The translations under genes were made by a program, and so were the position numbers. 64,000 bases of DNA. Origin: Podospora comata. Taxonomy: Eukaryota; Ascomycota; Sordariomycetes; Sordariales; Podosporaceae. Location of the stretch: the NCBI GenBank assembly GCA_017354895.1, contig CP071493.1, positions 5,084,001-5,148,000 on the forward strand. The letters run 5' to 3'. The notes below the pieces were generated by a model. It did no database searches and was not told the DNA's origin. It saw nothing but the letters and a program-made list of their open reading frames with translations. Below, piece by piece: positions 46,357 through 56,595 of the stretch; positions within the stretch are counted from its first letter, which is position 1, and each line of letters opens with the position of its first letter.

Positions 46357-48001
46357 ATGTCTGGTTATCGTGTTGGTATGTCCTTCTCTTGATGCTGCAT
46401 CTCTTCTTTCCTATCGCATGATGGGTTTTCACCATTGTCAGTCTGCCTTGGTCATACCACATTGCTCACGAGATGCTCTTTTCCAACTTTGACATTTTAC
46501 CTCTTGTCATTTTGGATTCATCAGCAGCCAACCTCGTCGACGTCACTTTCCTTCCACCTCCACCCCACCCCCATCGTATTTAACATGATCTAACCCATCC
46601 ACAGAGAGAGCCACTACCGGCCGTGCCGGGTGCAAAGACCCCGTCTGCAAGAAGGAAAACATCAAGATTGAGAAGGGCCAGCTCCGGTTTGGAGTCTGGG
46701 TGACCATCATGGAGCATGGGAGCTGGGCCTGGCGTCATTGGTATGTCTAATTATATCCACCCTTTTTCTGCTGGAATTGATGTCCTAACGAATTCACACA
46801 GGGGCTGCGTCTCTGGTGAGACCATCTCCAACTTGCAGGAGTATCTCAGCAAGGACAAGAACGGTGAATACAACTGGGATATGCTTGATGGCTGGGAGGA
46901 GTTGGAGTAAGTTTGACTATTGTCTGGTGGTAATGTGGCGGTTGGGTGTGGAAAACTAATGAAGCATACTAGGGAGTACCCTGATTTGAGGCAGAAGGTC
47001 CAGAGGGTTCTTAACCAGGGACATATCGATGCTGAGGATTTCAATGGCGACCCCGAATTCAACGTTCCTGGACAGAAGGGAATTCGCCCGCGTCAGCCCC
47101 GGAAGAAGAAGAACGCTGAGGAAGAGGTGAGCTGCGCTTTGCCGGGGGTTGGTGTTAACCGATGGCTGACCGTGATATAGGAGGGCAATGGAGCTGAGGC
47201 TGCAGAGACTCCTGCCAAGAAGCGTGCTGCTAAACGTGGCCGCAAGAAGGCTGATGAAGACGAAGCTGAGGCTGAAGCCGAGACCGAGGCTCCTGTTGCG
47301 AAGAAGGCTAAACGTGGTGGCAAGAAGGCTGCTGCTGCTGCTGTTGAGGACGAGGATCAAGTTTTGGCTGATGCTGAGCCGGCTGAGGAGCAAGAGAAAC
47401 CCAAGAAGAAGGCTGCTCGTGGCAAGAAGGCTGCTGCTGCTGTTAAGGAAGAGGACGAAGAGGAAGCTGCGCAGCCCAAGAGAAGAGGTGCTGCTCGTGG
47501 CAAGAAGGCGGCGCCTGTTTACAAGGAGGAGGAGGAGGAGGAGGAGCAAGACGAGGATGAAATTGTTGAGAAGCCCAAGCGTGTTGCCCCTGCCAAACGT
47601 GGAGCTAAGGGGAAACAGGCGAAGGAGCCTGAGCCGCAAGCTGAGCCAGAGTCCGAGGCGACACCCGAGGAGGACGAGGAGGAGGTTGTCGAGAAGCCGA
47701 AGCGTGCTGCTCCTGCCAAGCGTGGAGCTCGGGGCAAGAAGGCGAAGGATGCCGAGCCTGAGCCTGAGGTTGAGGCCGATGCGGAGGTTGATGCTGCGCC
47801 GGAGGAGGCCGAGGAGGAGGTCGAGGTTGAGGAGAAGGTCGCTCCCAAGAAGCGAGGAGGCCGGAAGCCCAAGGCCAAGGCTGCCGATGCCGATGGTGAA
47901 GTTGCTCCTGCCCCAAAGAAGCGCGGTAGAAAGGCGTAAGTTTTTTTTTGCAGGGTGTTGCTTGATGGGGACTGATGCTAACTGTCAGCAGGGCTGCCTA
48001 G
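46357..48001 (+). CDS. PARP-type zinc finger protein with Lys/Ala/Glu repeat tail
   Basis: Six exons: 46357-46375, 46605-46740, 46802-46906, 46973-47126, 47181-47935 and 47992-48001. They total 1179 nt and give 392 aa. The last intron (GTAAGT...TGCTAAC...CAGCAG) leaves KAAA as the C-terminus; without it the protein stops two residues earlier at 47939. The N-terminal finger (about 8-90) shows ERATTGRAGCKDPVCKKENI, IEKGQLRFGVWV and the WRHWGC ligand pair, so Cys, Cys, His and Cys are all present. The rest is an acidic and basic low-complexity tail with repeated AT-hook-like blocks (RGKKAAAAV, APAKRGAKGKQ, KKRGGRKP). No PARP catalytic, WGR or BRCT domain follows. zf-PARP fingers bind DNA nicks and ends, so a nuclear DNA or chromatin role is inferred. 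Similar finger-plus-tail proteins occur in ascomycetes; the function is not established to my knowledge. Confidence 0.85.
47562..47770 (+). repeat. Internal coding repeat in the zf-PARP tail
   Basis: Two copies of a roughly 80-bp unit begin 123 bp (41 codons) apart, at about 47562 and 47685. They encode IVEKPKRVAPAKRGAKGKQA and VVEKPKRAAPAKRGARGKKA, each followed by an acidic Glu/Pro stretch. Shorter KKAARGKKAAAAV-like units occur upstream. Confidence 0.75.
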
Positions 48002-50923
48002 AGTTGATGTACTCAACACACTTTACCCGTCGTCAACACTTGATATGTTTTTTTGGCGAGGCAGGTAGTGGACTTTTCTTGTTGGCACAATTTGCTGGGT
48101 TCATTTTTTTTTCTTTTTCACGATGAGCTCTTCAATGCGATGATATATGACTTTGACCCCTCAGAGGAGGAGCTATGGTTGCCACTACAGCACCGGCCGC
48201 CGGATTTTATTCAAAGCAGGAAGAGCACACAGAATTTGGCGGCGGCATAATACCTGGGTGGGTGTATCATACTGTTTTTTTTCCCTACTTTTTTTCTTGT
48301 CAGAGTAGCCCATATTTTTCCATAGGAGGAAATACATTGTGATCATCTGTAACTGATTTCATTGTGTGCCGATCTGCCATCTGTCATTTTTATCATCACT
48401 TGGCCGGGTAGCTGGCTGGGTCAACGATCTGTTGACCTGTGCTAGGTGCATGTAGGGGATCTACAAGAACAAAAAAGAACAATGTGAAACGAAACAGAAG
48501 TGGGACTCTTTTTTCGTTTGAGAGGGGAGGGAATAAGTACACTATGGGTTTCGTTAATCTGAGCGGCGTGGTAGGTTGGTTGGATTCATGGGCCGAGCCG
48601 AAAGGGAGGGGGGATCATTTGTGCCGTAGAAGTGTGTGTTGGACTATGTTTACTCTCCTATCATGATGAGGAGGGAAGGGGGGGCACAGTTCTTTTGAGA
48701 CAGCCAGTCCGGATCTCAAACTGCATTATATTGATGTGGATTCAATATGGTTTGGTCATGATGGGCGGTTTGAGTGCATGATGTTGTGCTTGCTGCTGCT
48801 CGATTTCGGAAGTTGGATGATTGATGCCCAACCTACGACGATAAAGTTGATGATCTGAATCGAGATGTTCTCTGAACTTCCATTTTTGCCCCTTGGGCAT
48901 CGAGACTAAAGCTCGTGATAATGACATCGGCATTTGTCTGCTCTCGTGTGATGCGAAAATGTCGGTAAGTCTAGTCACGGCTTGTCTACTAGTGTTAGTA
49001 GAATGGACAGGATTTCTGGAAGAATCTCGTTTGCTGCCGAATATGCACTATTGCGTCACCTGTCTTGGAGGTGCGGGTGTGGGTGAAAGATGTCTTGGAT
49101 TATACACGAGACTTTTTGGGGTAGGTAGGTGGGGGGGCCGATGGGCGAAGCTACGTGAAACGGGGATTTCTCAAGTTTTTGAACAGAAAAAAGTTGGTGT
49201 TTTGGACAGGGTGTTAGAGAGATCTGTTATAATGAGTTTGTTATATGAGAATTCGGTGAGAGATTCCGGGTTGATTCGAAGCAACTGTAAGTATCCGGTG
49301 TTGCGGACGAAAGTGAATCGATGATGCATGACCAGGCTTTCGTCCATGGTGGGGTTATCTGCTGGAAAGGAGGGGCTGGGGGAGAGTGAGGGGCTGCAAC
49401 TTTTTTTGCTTGCGGCCATCATGATAGTAGTGTAGGTAGCACTGATGAGATGAACCAATTGTGAGAGAGAACATAGCGCTTCTTCTAGCCTGTTCGTCTT
49501 GTCTCAATTTTTCCCCAGTCATCGGCGTCACCAGGCCAGAGACATCTGATTGTTGGCCCGCATTAGTCCGGCTGGCTGAGTCTGCCATCCGGTGGGGGTG
49601 CTGTCCTGCTGCGACGTCCCTCGTGCCTCTGGAGAAGCTTGTGATGCCTGTGTCACCGACGGGCTTTGGTCTGGGCTGGTTGTGACACTTTACCACACTC
49701 CTGCAGAGGGATCTGGTGAGGTTGATGGAGGATTGCGAGGGGAGAGAGGACATCGCATGTTTGAGAAACATCGAGATAAAGCCTAGTAGACACAAGGAAA
49801 CCCAGTGCATCCGATAGCAGTATACACTGTAATGGTGGGTAAACTGCCTACTAGCGCACAGTGTCAAGACGCCGCAACGGCTCGTGCCAACGTCTGTGGA
49901 CCACACCATAGATTGGGGGTCTTTCAAAGCGTTGGAAAGTCAACAATCAAGACTCTCCCACAGCCTGACCGTCATGCTTCATCAAACATCGCCGGTAGTC
50001 ATGGTATTCATTCCTTACAGACACTATGAATGAGCCCAAAACCAGGCTGATTGTTGGTTACATAAGTTGAAAGGGAATGTAGGCGCCGATCTAGGCGCAC
50101 TAGACTAGTTAAGGCGCAGGGAAGCTGTGGGATGACGACGTTGGTTTGAGCCCAAATTAAATCCCGAACAATTGGCTGGCACCGCCAACCAGGCCAGACC
50201 CTGAAACTCGTCGTCAGTCAGGCCCAGCGGCAGGGAAAGCAGTTAATACCCAGAGGCTGGCCAACAGGCCCGCCCGTCTCTGCAACGACTGCGACCACTT
50301 TCTGTTTCCATTCTCGAAGCATCATCTCAGTTCTTAATACCGGCCCAGGCCCCGTGGGCTTCTTCTCCGGCTTCCCACCACCCTTCACCTCATCCGTTGC
50401 GCACACCATCGACCCTTTCCATCTCCCACTGTGAGAAGTAAGACCTAGCCGACCACCAAGCCGAAAAGTGACAAGTGAAGAGGAGAAAAGGCATAAGCCT
50501 GGTTTGTCTGCCAAGTTCACTGGTCAAGATTGGTCACTGCCTGCGTTGGACCCCGCCTTGGCTCGCACTTGGCCACTCTCAGTACAGGAGTCCTCCAACC
50601 CCCCGGAGCCGACCAACGTCACAGCCTCGAGCAGGCTGAACACCTTTTCCCACCGCACAATCTCCAGGTTTTTCTGCGGAAAGTCCAGGGACATCCGCAA
50701 CTTTGGCTCTTTCAAGTTTTCTACACATTCTTGACAGAAGACTAGCTCTTGTTGTGTTTCAAGCCCATCTCACGACCCCGCCTTCTCAGTCTCTGTGACC
50801 CAGCGGTCTTGAGTTCTTCCATCCACCTCCACCCGCCAGGTCAGCATACCCCGCTCCACCGCTAGGCCGGCCAGAAAAGCTCACCATCTGCCACAGAAAG
50901 AACGCACCAAACACCAAACAACA
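48002..50923. other. Long spacer between zf-PARP and DUF8035 genes
   Basis: This 2.9-kb stretch is the largest gap in the window. The first ~300 bp are T-rich 3' sequence. The last ~500 bp (about 50400-50923) are C- and T-rich, like a long leader of the DUF8035 gene. A minus-strand frame of up to 190 codons at 49355-49927 has no family features and low-information composition. No tRNA, rRNA or transposon end was recognised. Leader introns or a non-coding RNA are possible but unsupported. Confidence 0.4.
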
Positions 50924-52648
50924 ATGTCCAGCAGAAGCCGTGTCGAGTTCGACGAGCGCGAGTACGTTCGGGACGCACCTCCTCCTCGTCGTGCCCCCGT
51001 CCGTGAATATGACGACTACCGTGACCCCGCAAGGGTCCCCGCTTTCATGTTGCGGGAGGAGAGGCCAAATCAAGCCGGCCAGTTGGTGCTCAGGGCAAGA
51101 GAGGTCGAGACCATGGAGCGCCAGAGGCCGAGATCTCCCAGCCCGGAGATTCGGATGAGGGAGCGCATTGTTCAGCGGGCCAGAAGCGTCAGCCCAGGCC
51201 CAAGGCGAGTAGAGGAGGATATCCGGATCCGCCAGGTCGAAAGGACACGCGAGCCCAGCCGGGCCCCTTCGGAGAGAATTCGCTATGTTGAGAGGCCCCG
51301 TTCCCCATCGCCTTCGATCCACGAGCGCATCCGCATCACAGATCGGAGAGAAGAGCGCCGGAGCCCAAGCCCGGCTCCTCCGCCGCCGCCGCCGCAGCCC
51401 CAGGTCATCAAGGGCCCAACTATCGAGAGAGAGGTTATCACACATTACCGCGATATTGACCATGGTGAGTCATCCACTACGGCGGTCGTCCCAAGCTGAA
51501 CTGGTTGTACTAACACATCCTAGGCATGGTTGTAGCCCGCCCGCCGTCGCCTCCTCAGCGTCACGAGCACCGTGATACTGAGATAGACATTTATACTAAT
51601 CGCAAGGGTACCACCGAGGTGGACATTCACAAGCACACCCACTCGCACAGCCGCGGCCGGTCTGTAGAGCGGCCCTCCCGTCCCGTTGTCCACGCCTACG
51701 AGGACGACCTGGTGGTCTCCACGAACAAGCACCTCCATGTGGACATTGAGCGTCGCCGGAGCATCTCCCGTGGCCGTCGCGCTCACTCGGCCGCACCCCC
51801 TGTTATCGACTACGACGACGAAGCTTACGAGATCAAGTCCCGGATCGATGCGCGCGGCAAGATGGGCGAGGCCTGGAACGGCATCACCAAGGATTGGACT
51901 ATCGTCGATGTGCCTCCCGGAACCGAGCGTGTGCGCATGGATGGTGCCGGTGGCGCCTCTGCTGAGGTGACATGGCAAAAGTACAGCGGTGTTCGTCGGG
52001 CCAAGTTCATCCCTGACCGTGACGAGAAGAGCGTTGTTTCCGAGACCTCCACCACTATCTCGGACGCCCGTGACCGCAACCGTGACCGCGACATTGAGCG
52101 GGAGAGGCGGTTGAGTGTGCAGATCATTGACAAGGACCGCCGGGATCGTGACGATTATGAGAAGATTACCGATCGCCGTCTCACCATTTCCAAGTCGAGG
52201 ACGAACTCTCCTGCGCCGCCTCCCCCCCAGCAGCGTCGCAGTGAGACCTGGACTGAGATCACGAAGGACTTGGTCTGCCGTGAGGCTATTCAGGAGATGG
52301 GCTATGAGTATGAGGAGACCGAGTACTTTTACTACATTATCGACTTCTTGGCTCACGTAAGTTCACACTCACCTTTTCTACATGCTGCCGATAGATTACT
52401 AACGCCCTAAACAGGAGGAGGTTGTCCGTCTTGTGAACCTCTCGGACCGCATCCGCCAATCCCGCAAGGACCGCGCCAGAGAGATCCAGTACGAGCGCGA
52501 GTGGCGCGATGAGTGGGAGCACCGTCACCACCACCACAGCCACAGCCACAGCAGCAGCAGACACCGTCTGGATGACGAGCGCGTGGTCGAGCGTGAGATC
52601 ATCTACGACAGCCACCGTCACCCAGGCGGCCGCCAATATCGTTACTAA
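50924..52648 (+). CDS. DUF8035 domain protein, Arg/Glu/Pro-rich
   Basis: Three exons, 50924-51464, 51524-52356 and 52415-52648, with introns of 59 and 58 nt. The total of 1608 nt gives 535 aa. The N-terminal third is rich in Arg, Glu and Ser-Pro pairs (RPRSPSPEIRMRERIVQRAR, RPRSPSPSIHERI) and has a poly-Pro tract. The middle has a beta-rich block (HEHRDTEIDIYTNRKGTTEV) and a WNGITKDWTIVDVPPGTERV/VTWQKYSGVRRAKFIPDRD module. The DUF8035-type C-terminal helix-rich region reads TEITKDLVCREAIQEMGYEY, YYIIDFLAHEEVVRLVNLSD. The end is His-rich (HRHHHHSHSHSSSRH). The second intron splits the DUF helix. Family function is unknown; RS-like composition might suggest RNA or nuclear association, but that is only compositional. 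Confidence 0.8.
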
Positions 52649-53427
52649 AAGCCCGGCATGATACGACTTTGGCGACTTTGGGGATGATGAATCACTGATG
52701 ATGATGAATGTGTGATGACGTCTTGCTGTTATAGAAACTTTTTGTTTTTGTTGTTTCTGGAAAAGGATGATGATGATTGTGTTTTGGATGATACCAACCA
52801 CCAATGCATGGTTAATAATGAGCTTGAAGAGTTGACCAGTGGTCATTGTCATGGAAGGAGACAAGAAGTGGATGGGTGGACTTTTGTTTTTCTAGTTTTG
52901 GATATTGTTTTCATGTTGGTCTTTTATCATGGTCATGTTTTGGTTTGATGTCTTGCGAGTTTTTTTGGTTATTTTTGAACGACTTTTATGATTACATACA
53001 TACATTAACTAGCGAGTTGTGAAAAAAAGAGAGAGAAATGCTTTGAAATATCTTGATGATCCTTGTGGTGACATTTTTGAGAGAAGGGACTTGACATTCG
53101 TTCCAAAGCATGAACCTACATCCTCTTGAGACTACAGTTATGGCATGTTTTGTAATACAGTGACTATTTGTGTCCTTCCTCATATCCAAGTCTGCGCTAT
53201 TATATTGACTTGCCGAGCCAGTTTTCCACCATAAATACCAGGCCTCGCAATCCCGCTTGTTGAAAAGAACAGACCGGAAAATGGTGTCATCGCCAACCCA
53301 TCAGCAGAGGATCATCCGACCGAGAGGGAGGCAACAACACCTTCGCTAGAACGGTACCATTCACGCCGCCCTATTCTCGTCGGGCCGACAGAACGTAGCC
53401 CAGAAAAGCACCCATCGAGCACGACAA
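52649..53427. other. Convergent 3' spacer, DUF8035 / MED17
   Basis: This 780-bp stretch is rich in GATGATGA and T-rich tracts (52670-52960). It holds the two 3' ends; no gene seen. Confidence 0.45.
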
Positions 53428-55347
53428 CTAAGTATCAAGACAGCTAGAGAGCACCTGCCTGACCACATCCTCCAGAGCCTCACCCGCCTGACTCCCCAAA
53501 CCCCAAACCCACTGCCTGCTGACCTTCTCCCCCCCTTCCGCAAAAGCCCCAGTCACCTTCAACTCAGGACCACCCTCACTAAAAGTAAACTCAAACCCGA
53601 TCCCAAAACCTCCCGTCTCGTCCACCAACCCCTTCTCATCCGACCTCATAGCCCACCTCGCGAGACCCTCCTCCCCCGAAGAGGAGTTCCCTTTCAACCC
53701 CTCCAGCACCAACATGGAATGCGCCGTCAACGCCCTCGGCACAGCCCCGTTGATATACCACACCGCGTCATTAGCATCAAAGTACTCGTCCGGACTGGGC
53801 GGAAACACACTCTGCAGCGGATTCCCACTCCCCGGCTGCGACGATGGCGGTGGCGGTAACGTCCAAACAGCGAAACGAGGGCCGTCAGACTGGGGAGGTT
53901 TGACCATCACCCTCAGTCGAGACTGAGGCGTGATGTCCACGTCAAACTCCACCGCTGGAGGGCTGTACAATACCGGGCCGATATTTTCCGAGTCAGCTGC
54001 CGTGCCCGCGCCGGGTGGTGTGCGGACCGGCGGTTCCCTCACGAGAACTGAAGCGGGCAGGCCGGCGGAGCGTAGAGCCTTTGAATAGGCGAGGAGATGC
54101 TGGATGAATTGGGCGATGTTCCTCTCGTGTTCGAACCACGAGACGATGGGGCCGAGGAGGGAGTACACCGGAGCCGAGGTTTGAACCGCGTTCCTGTCCT
54201 CCCGCCGCCTTTCATTGATTTTGTGAGCGTGGGAAAGCTGTAGGGCCAAGGCTAGGCTCAACGTTTCGGCGACATCGTCTTTTGGTCTTGGTGAGCCTGT
54301 TGTGTCCTTTGCATTCTCTTCCTCCAACGAGGCAAGCTCGACCGACATGGTCGAGGTCGGACTCATGGCGTACGTGACAGAAGATCTGGACATCCGCACA
54401 TTGCGGCCGCCAAGCGTTCTCGCTTCTCTGTTGATCTCATGCCACAGCTCTTGAGCAAAAATGGTATTGCGTGCATCCTTGACACGGTCGACAAGTGTTG
54501 CGTTTTCTGGCAACGGATCCGGCAACGACGATTGTCCGACAACCTTGTCGTTCTCGAGAATCCTGACGCGTATGCGCCGAGATCCACCGCCCCTTCTTCC
54601 GAGCTCCAACTTGACGGACCCATCGTCGGCTCTTCTCAGCGGTGCAATCCCGCTGTTCTTGAACTCTGGGGCGGCGTTCAAGAAGCCAAAGCTGACACAC
54701 ATGGATTGTGGTTCCTGAGCCATGCGAGCAACTCTGAAGCCGGCTTCCTTGACTGTGGACACCTCGGCCCAGTACTTCTCCTCAGCCTGGATCTGGTGTT
54801 CTAATCTTGACTGTGCAGGCTTCGCCATGCTGATGCAGTTGTCCAACGCCAGGTATCGTTGGCCTATAGCTGTCATTCTCATCTCCGTCTCTCTTGACTG
54901 GGCCAGGGCGGTGGGCGCTGCGAGCATGGTGGCGCCTAGGGTACCGAGACCAACAGTCGCGCGTGTTTCTTGGCTGAGTGTGCTGGTAGCTTGAGTCGGC
55001 ATCTCCCTGGAGATTAGCAGGGAAAGGAAGTCGAGGGCCCAGTTTGATGTTGCCAGGGCGGCTTGGGTTTGTTGAAGGAGTTCAGCCCGTACGGCGTTAA
55101 TATCCAGGGTTTCGGTCGACTCCTCAGCTTCGGTCTCGGCAGGTTCCTCGGCCTCGTTGGAATCGGTCATTTCAACATCATTCTGATCATCTTTCTGTTC
55201 AGCAGCGGCGGCTTTGGCTCTTCGAGCTGCTACCATGGCTTGGATGCCGCCAGCTTGTGAGCGTGCCCGGGCCCAGAATTCAGCGATATTTTGAGGGCCT
55301 CTTGGCTTCGCCGCTGGCGGTTGCAGGTTAAAGGGTCGGTCGTCCAT
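53428..55347 (-). CDS. MED17: Mediator subunit MED17 (Srb4)
   Basis: Single exon on the minus strand, 639 aa. The N-terminus has the family-type segment NIAEFWARARSQAGGIQAM followed by an acidic patch. The conserved helix ALATSNWALDFLSLLISRE lies at about 105-125. The MED17 core includes EMRMTAIGQRYLALDNCISM and YWAEVSTVKEAGFRVARMAQ, then the beta segment MCVSFGFLNAAPEFKNSGIA. A long C-terminal region includes LGPIVSWFEHERNIAQFIQH. MED17 is the scaffold of the Mediator head and links RNA polymerase II and TFIIH to activators; it is essential in yeast. Length is within the fungal range. The ATG at 55347 is the first of the frame and has no upstream competitor. Confidence 0.92.
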   Translation of the reverse strand: MDDRPFNLQPPAAKPRGPQNIAEFWARARSQAGGIQAMVAARRAKAAAAEQKDDQNDVEMTDSNEAEEPAETEAEESTETLDINAVRAELLQQTQAALATSNWALDFLSLLISREMPTQATSTLSQETRATVGLGTLGATMLAAPTALAQSRETEMRMTAIGQRYLALDNCISMAKPAQSRLEHQIQAEEKYWAEVSTVKEAGFRVARMAQEPQSMCVSFGFLNAAPEFKNSGIAPLRRADDGSVKLELGRRGGGSRRIRVRILENDKVVGQSSLPDPLPENATLVDRVKDARNTIFAQELWHEINREARTLGGRNVRMSRSSVTYAMSPTSTMSVELASLEEENAKDTTGSPRPKDDVAETLSLALALQLSHAHKINERRREDRNAVQTSAPVYSLLGPIVSWFEHERNIAQFIQHLLAYSKALRSAGLPASVLVREPPVRTPPGAGTAADSENIGPVLYSPPAVEFDVDITPQSRLRVMVKPPQSDGPRFAVWTLPPPPSSQPGSGNPLQSVFPPSPDEYFDANDAVWYINGAVPRALTAHSMLVLEGLKGNSSSGEEGLARWAMRSDEKGLVDETGGFGIGFEFTFSEGGPELKVTGAFAEGGEKVSRQWVWGLGSQAGEALEDVVRQVLSSCLDT

Positions 55348-56403
55348 AATGGCGACTTTATGAGGTCCTCTTTATGATGAATGAAAATGTGCCATGTGCC
55401 TTGGTGCTATGTAGAATGCTCTTCTAAATGGCGATACGATGGTTGTTGATACCTGCCGTTGATGCTCACAGTTGGCGGTGGAGTGTGCACCAATGAAGAG
55501 TTAGTTTGTTGCCTGAAGCGGTTAGCGTGGAAGCTGCGGAATGGGGGTCAGAGCAGGAGAGAAAAGGAAACTGATAGGGAATCGATGGCCGGCTGGACTT
55601 GTTTAGGAGTCGCTCAGAGACTCAATCTTATCAACCTCTCTTCTCACGATAAAACTGTGAGTCGTCTTTGGGAATTGTCTTCAAGGCTGCGTGATTCCGA
55701 TGAAAGTTTGAACCACAATATCTTGGACCAAGTTGTTTGATGTAAGTTGGAAGCTGCAAGCTGTAGTCGCGACCGATGAGGCTTGAGATGCTCCGTAAGG
55801 TGGGGCCGAAGTGACCCTCCCACTCGAGCTTCAGGGTCCCCCGCTGCTCCCAAAAATCTCAAAAACCACCTCAGCTCCCAAATTATGTCATTGCTCTGAC
55901 TACCCACGGAGTCTTTGATCCCAGAAACCCCTCACCTGGCGATGCAACCAACAGGGCGCAGGAGGTGCAGACGTTGGGGAGAGGGAGCAAAGGACCATGT
56001 GAGGGATATTTGACATGTGCGACACCGGCGCCTCTTAACTGGTGAGGTGTTGTCCAGTCTGAAGTGAGGAACCAAAGCTAGGGTAGGTAAAGAGAAGAGC
56101 GGGAGCTGTGCCCTGGAAACCACCCCGCGCTCCCCGATAAGATAAGAGCTCCTGCCCACTAGACTGGGCTCTTCCCACTGGGTCGGCCAAGGGAGGCACT
56201 CGTCAGCTGCAGTTGGCGTGAGCGTGGTGCTGATATCCTCGAACCTCATCCGATTCTCCGTTTTCCGATTTCCTGTCTTCCCAACATTCAAATAGGCCAG
56301 ACTACCCGTGCCCCGCCTGCTCTCTTCCTCCAATTCTTACCCCCCTTGGTACTACTGAATATCCCTACGTACTCTCACACCGGGCTCCTTTGCGGCCTGG
56401 AGC
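55348..56403. promoter_or_regulatory. Divergent promoter region, MED17 / phosphofructokinase
   Basis: This stretch of about 1.06 kb lies between opposed genes. A CT-rich stretch at about 56290-56350, just upstream of the first in-frame ATG at 56404, resembles the pyrimidine blocks that precede transcription starts of highly expressed fungal glycolytic genes. No factor site is assigned. Confidence 0.5.
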
Positions 56404-56595
56404 ATGCCTTTACCTGACACACGCTTTTTACTTCGGCCTTTCTCCATCGTCATCTATCCGATCTGGACGCTACTGGCCTTTTTCTACCGCCACTCCCCCC
56501 TCCGTTTCCTTTCCTCGACTCTCCAGCCCCTTTTCAGACTTCGCAACACCACTGACATTGACCCCGAGACACCCGAGCCAACATCTACTACCAAC

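Noticed and set aside
46956-47639. Minus-strand 227-codon Leu/Ser-rich frame
   Set aside because: It is the complement of the Lys/Ala/Glu repeat and is purely compositional.
47188-48126. Plus-strand 312-codon Arg/Leu-rich frame over the zf-PARP tail
   Set aside because: It is a frame-shifted reading of the GAG/GCT/AAG-rich repeat; the zf-PARP frame joins correctly to the finger.
49355-49927. Minus-strand 190-codon frame in the 48-51 kb gap
   Set aside because: No recognisable domain and no splice partners; weak start and mixed composition. Could be revisited with RNA-seq.
51520-52356. Minus-strand 278-codon frame opposite the DUF8035 gene
   Set aside because: It mirrors the Arg/Asp-rich coding exon and has no start context or motif.
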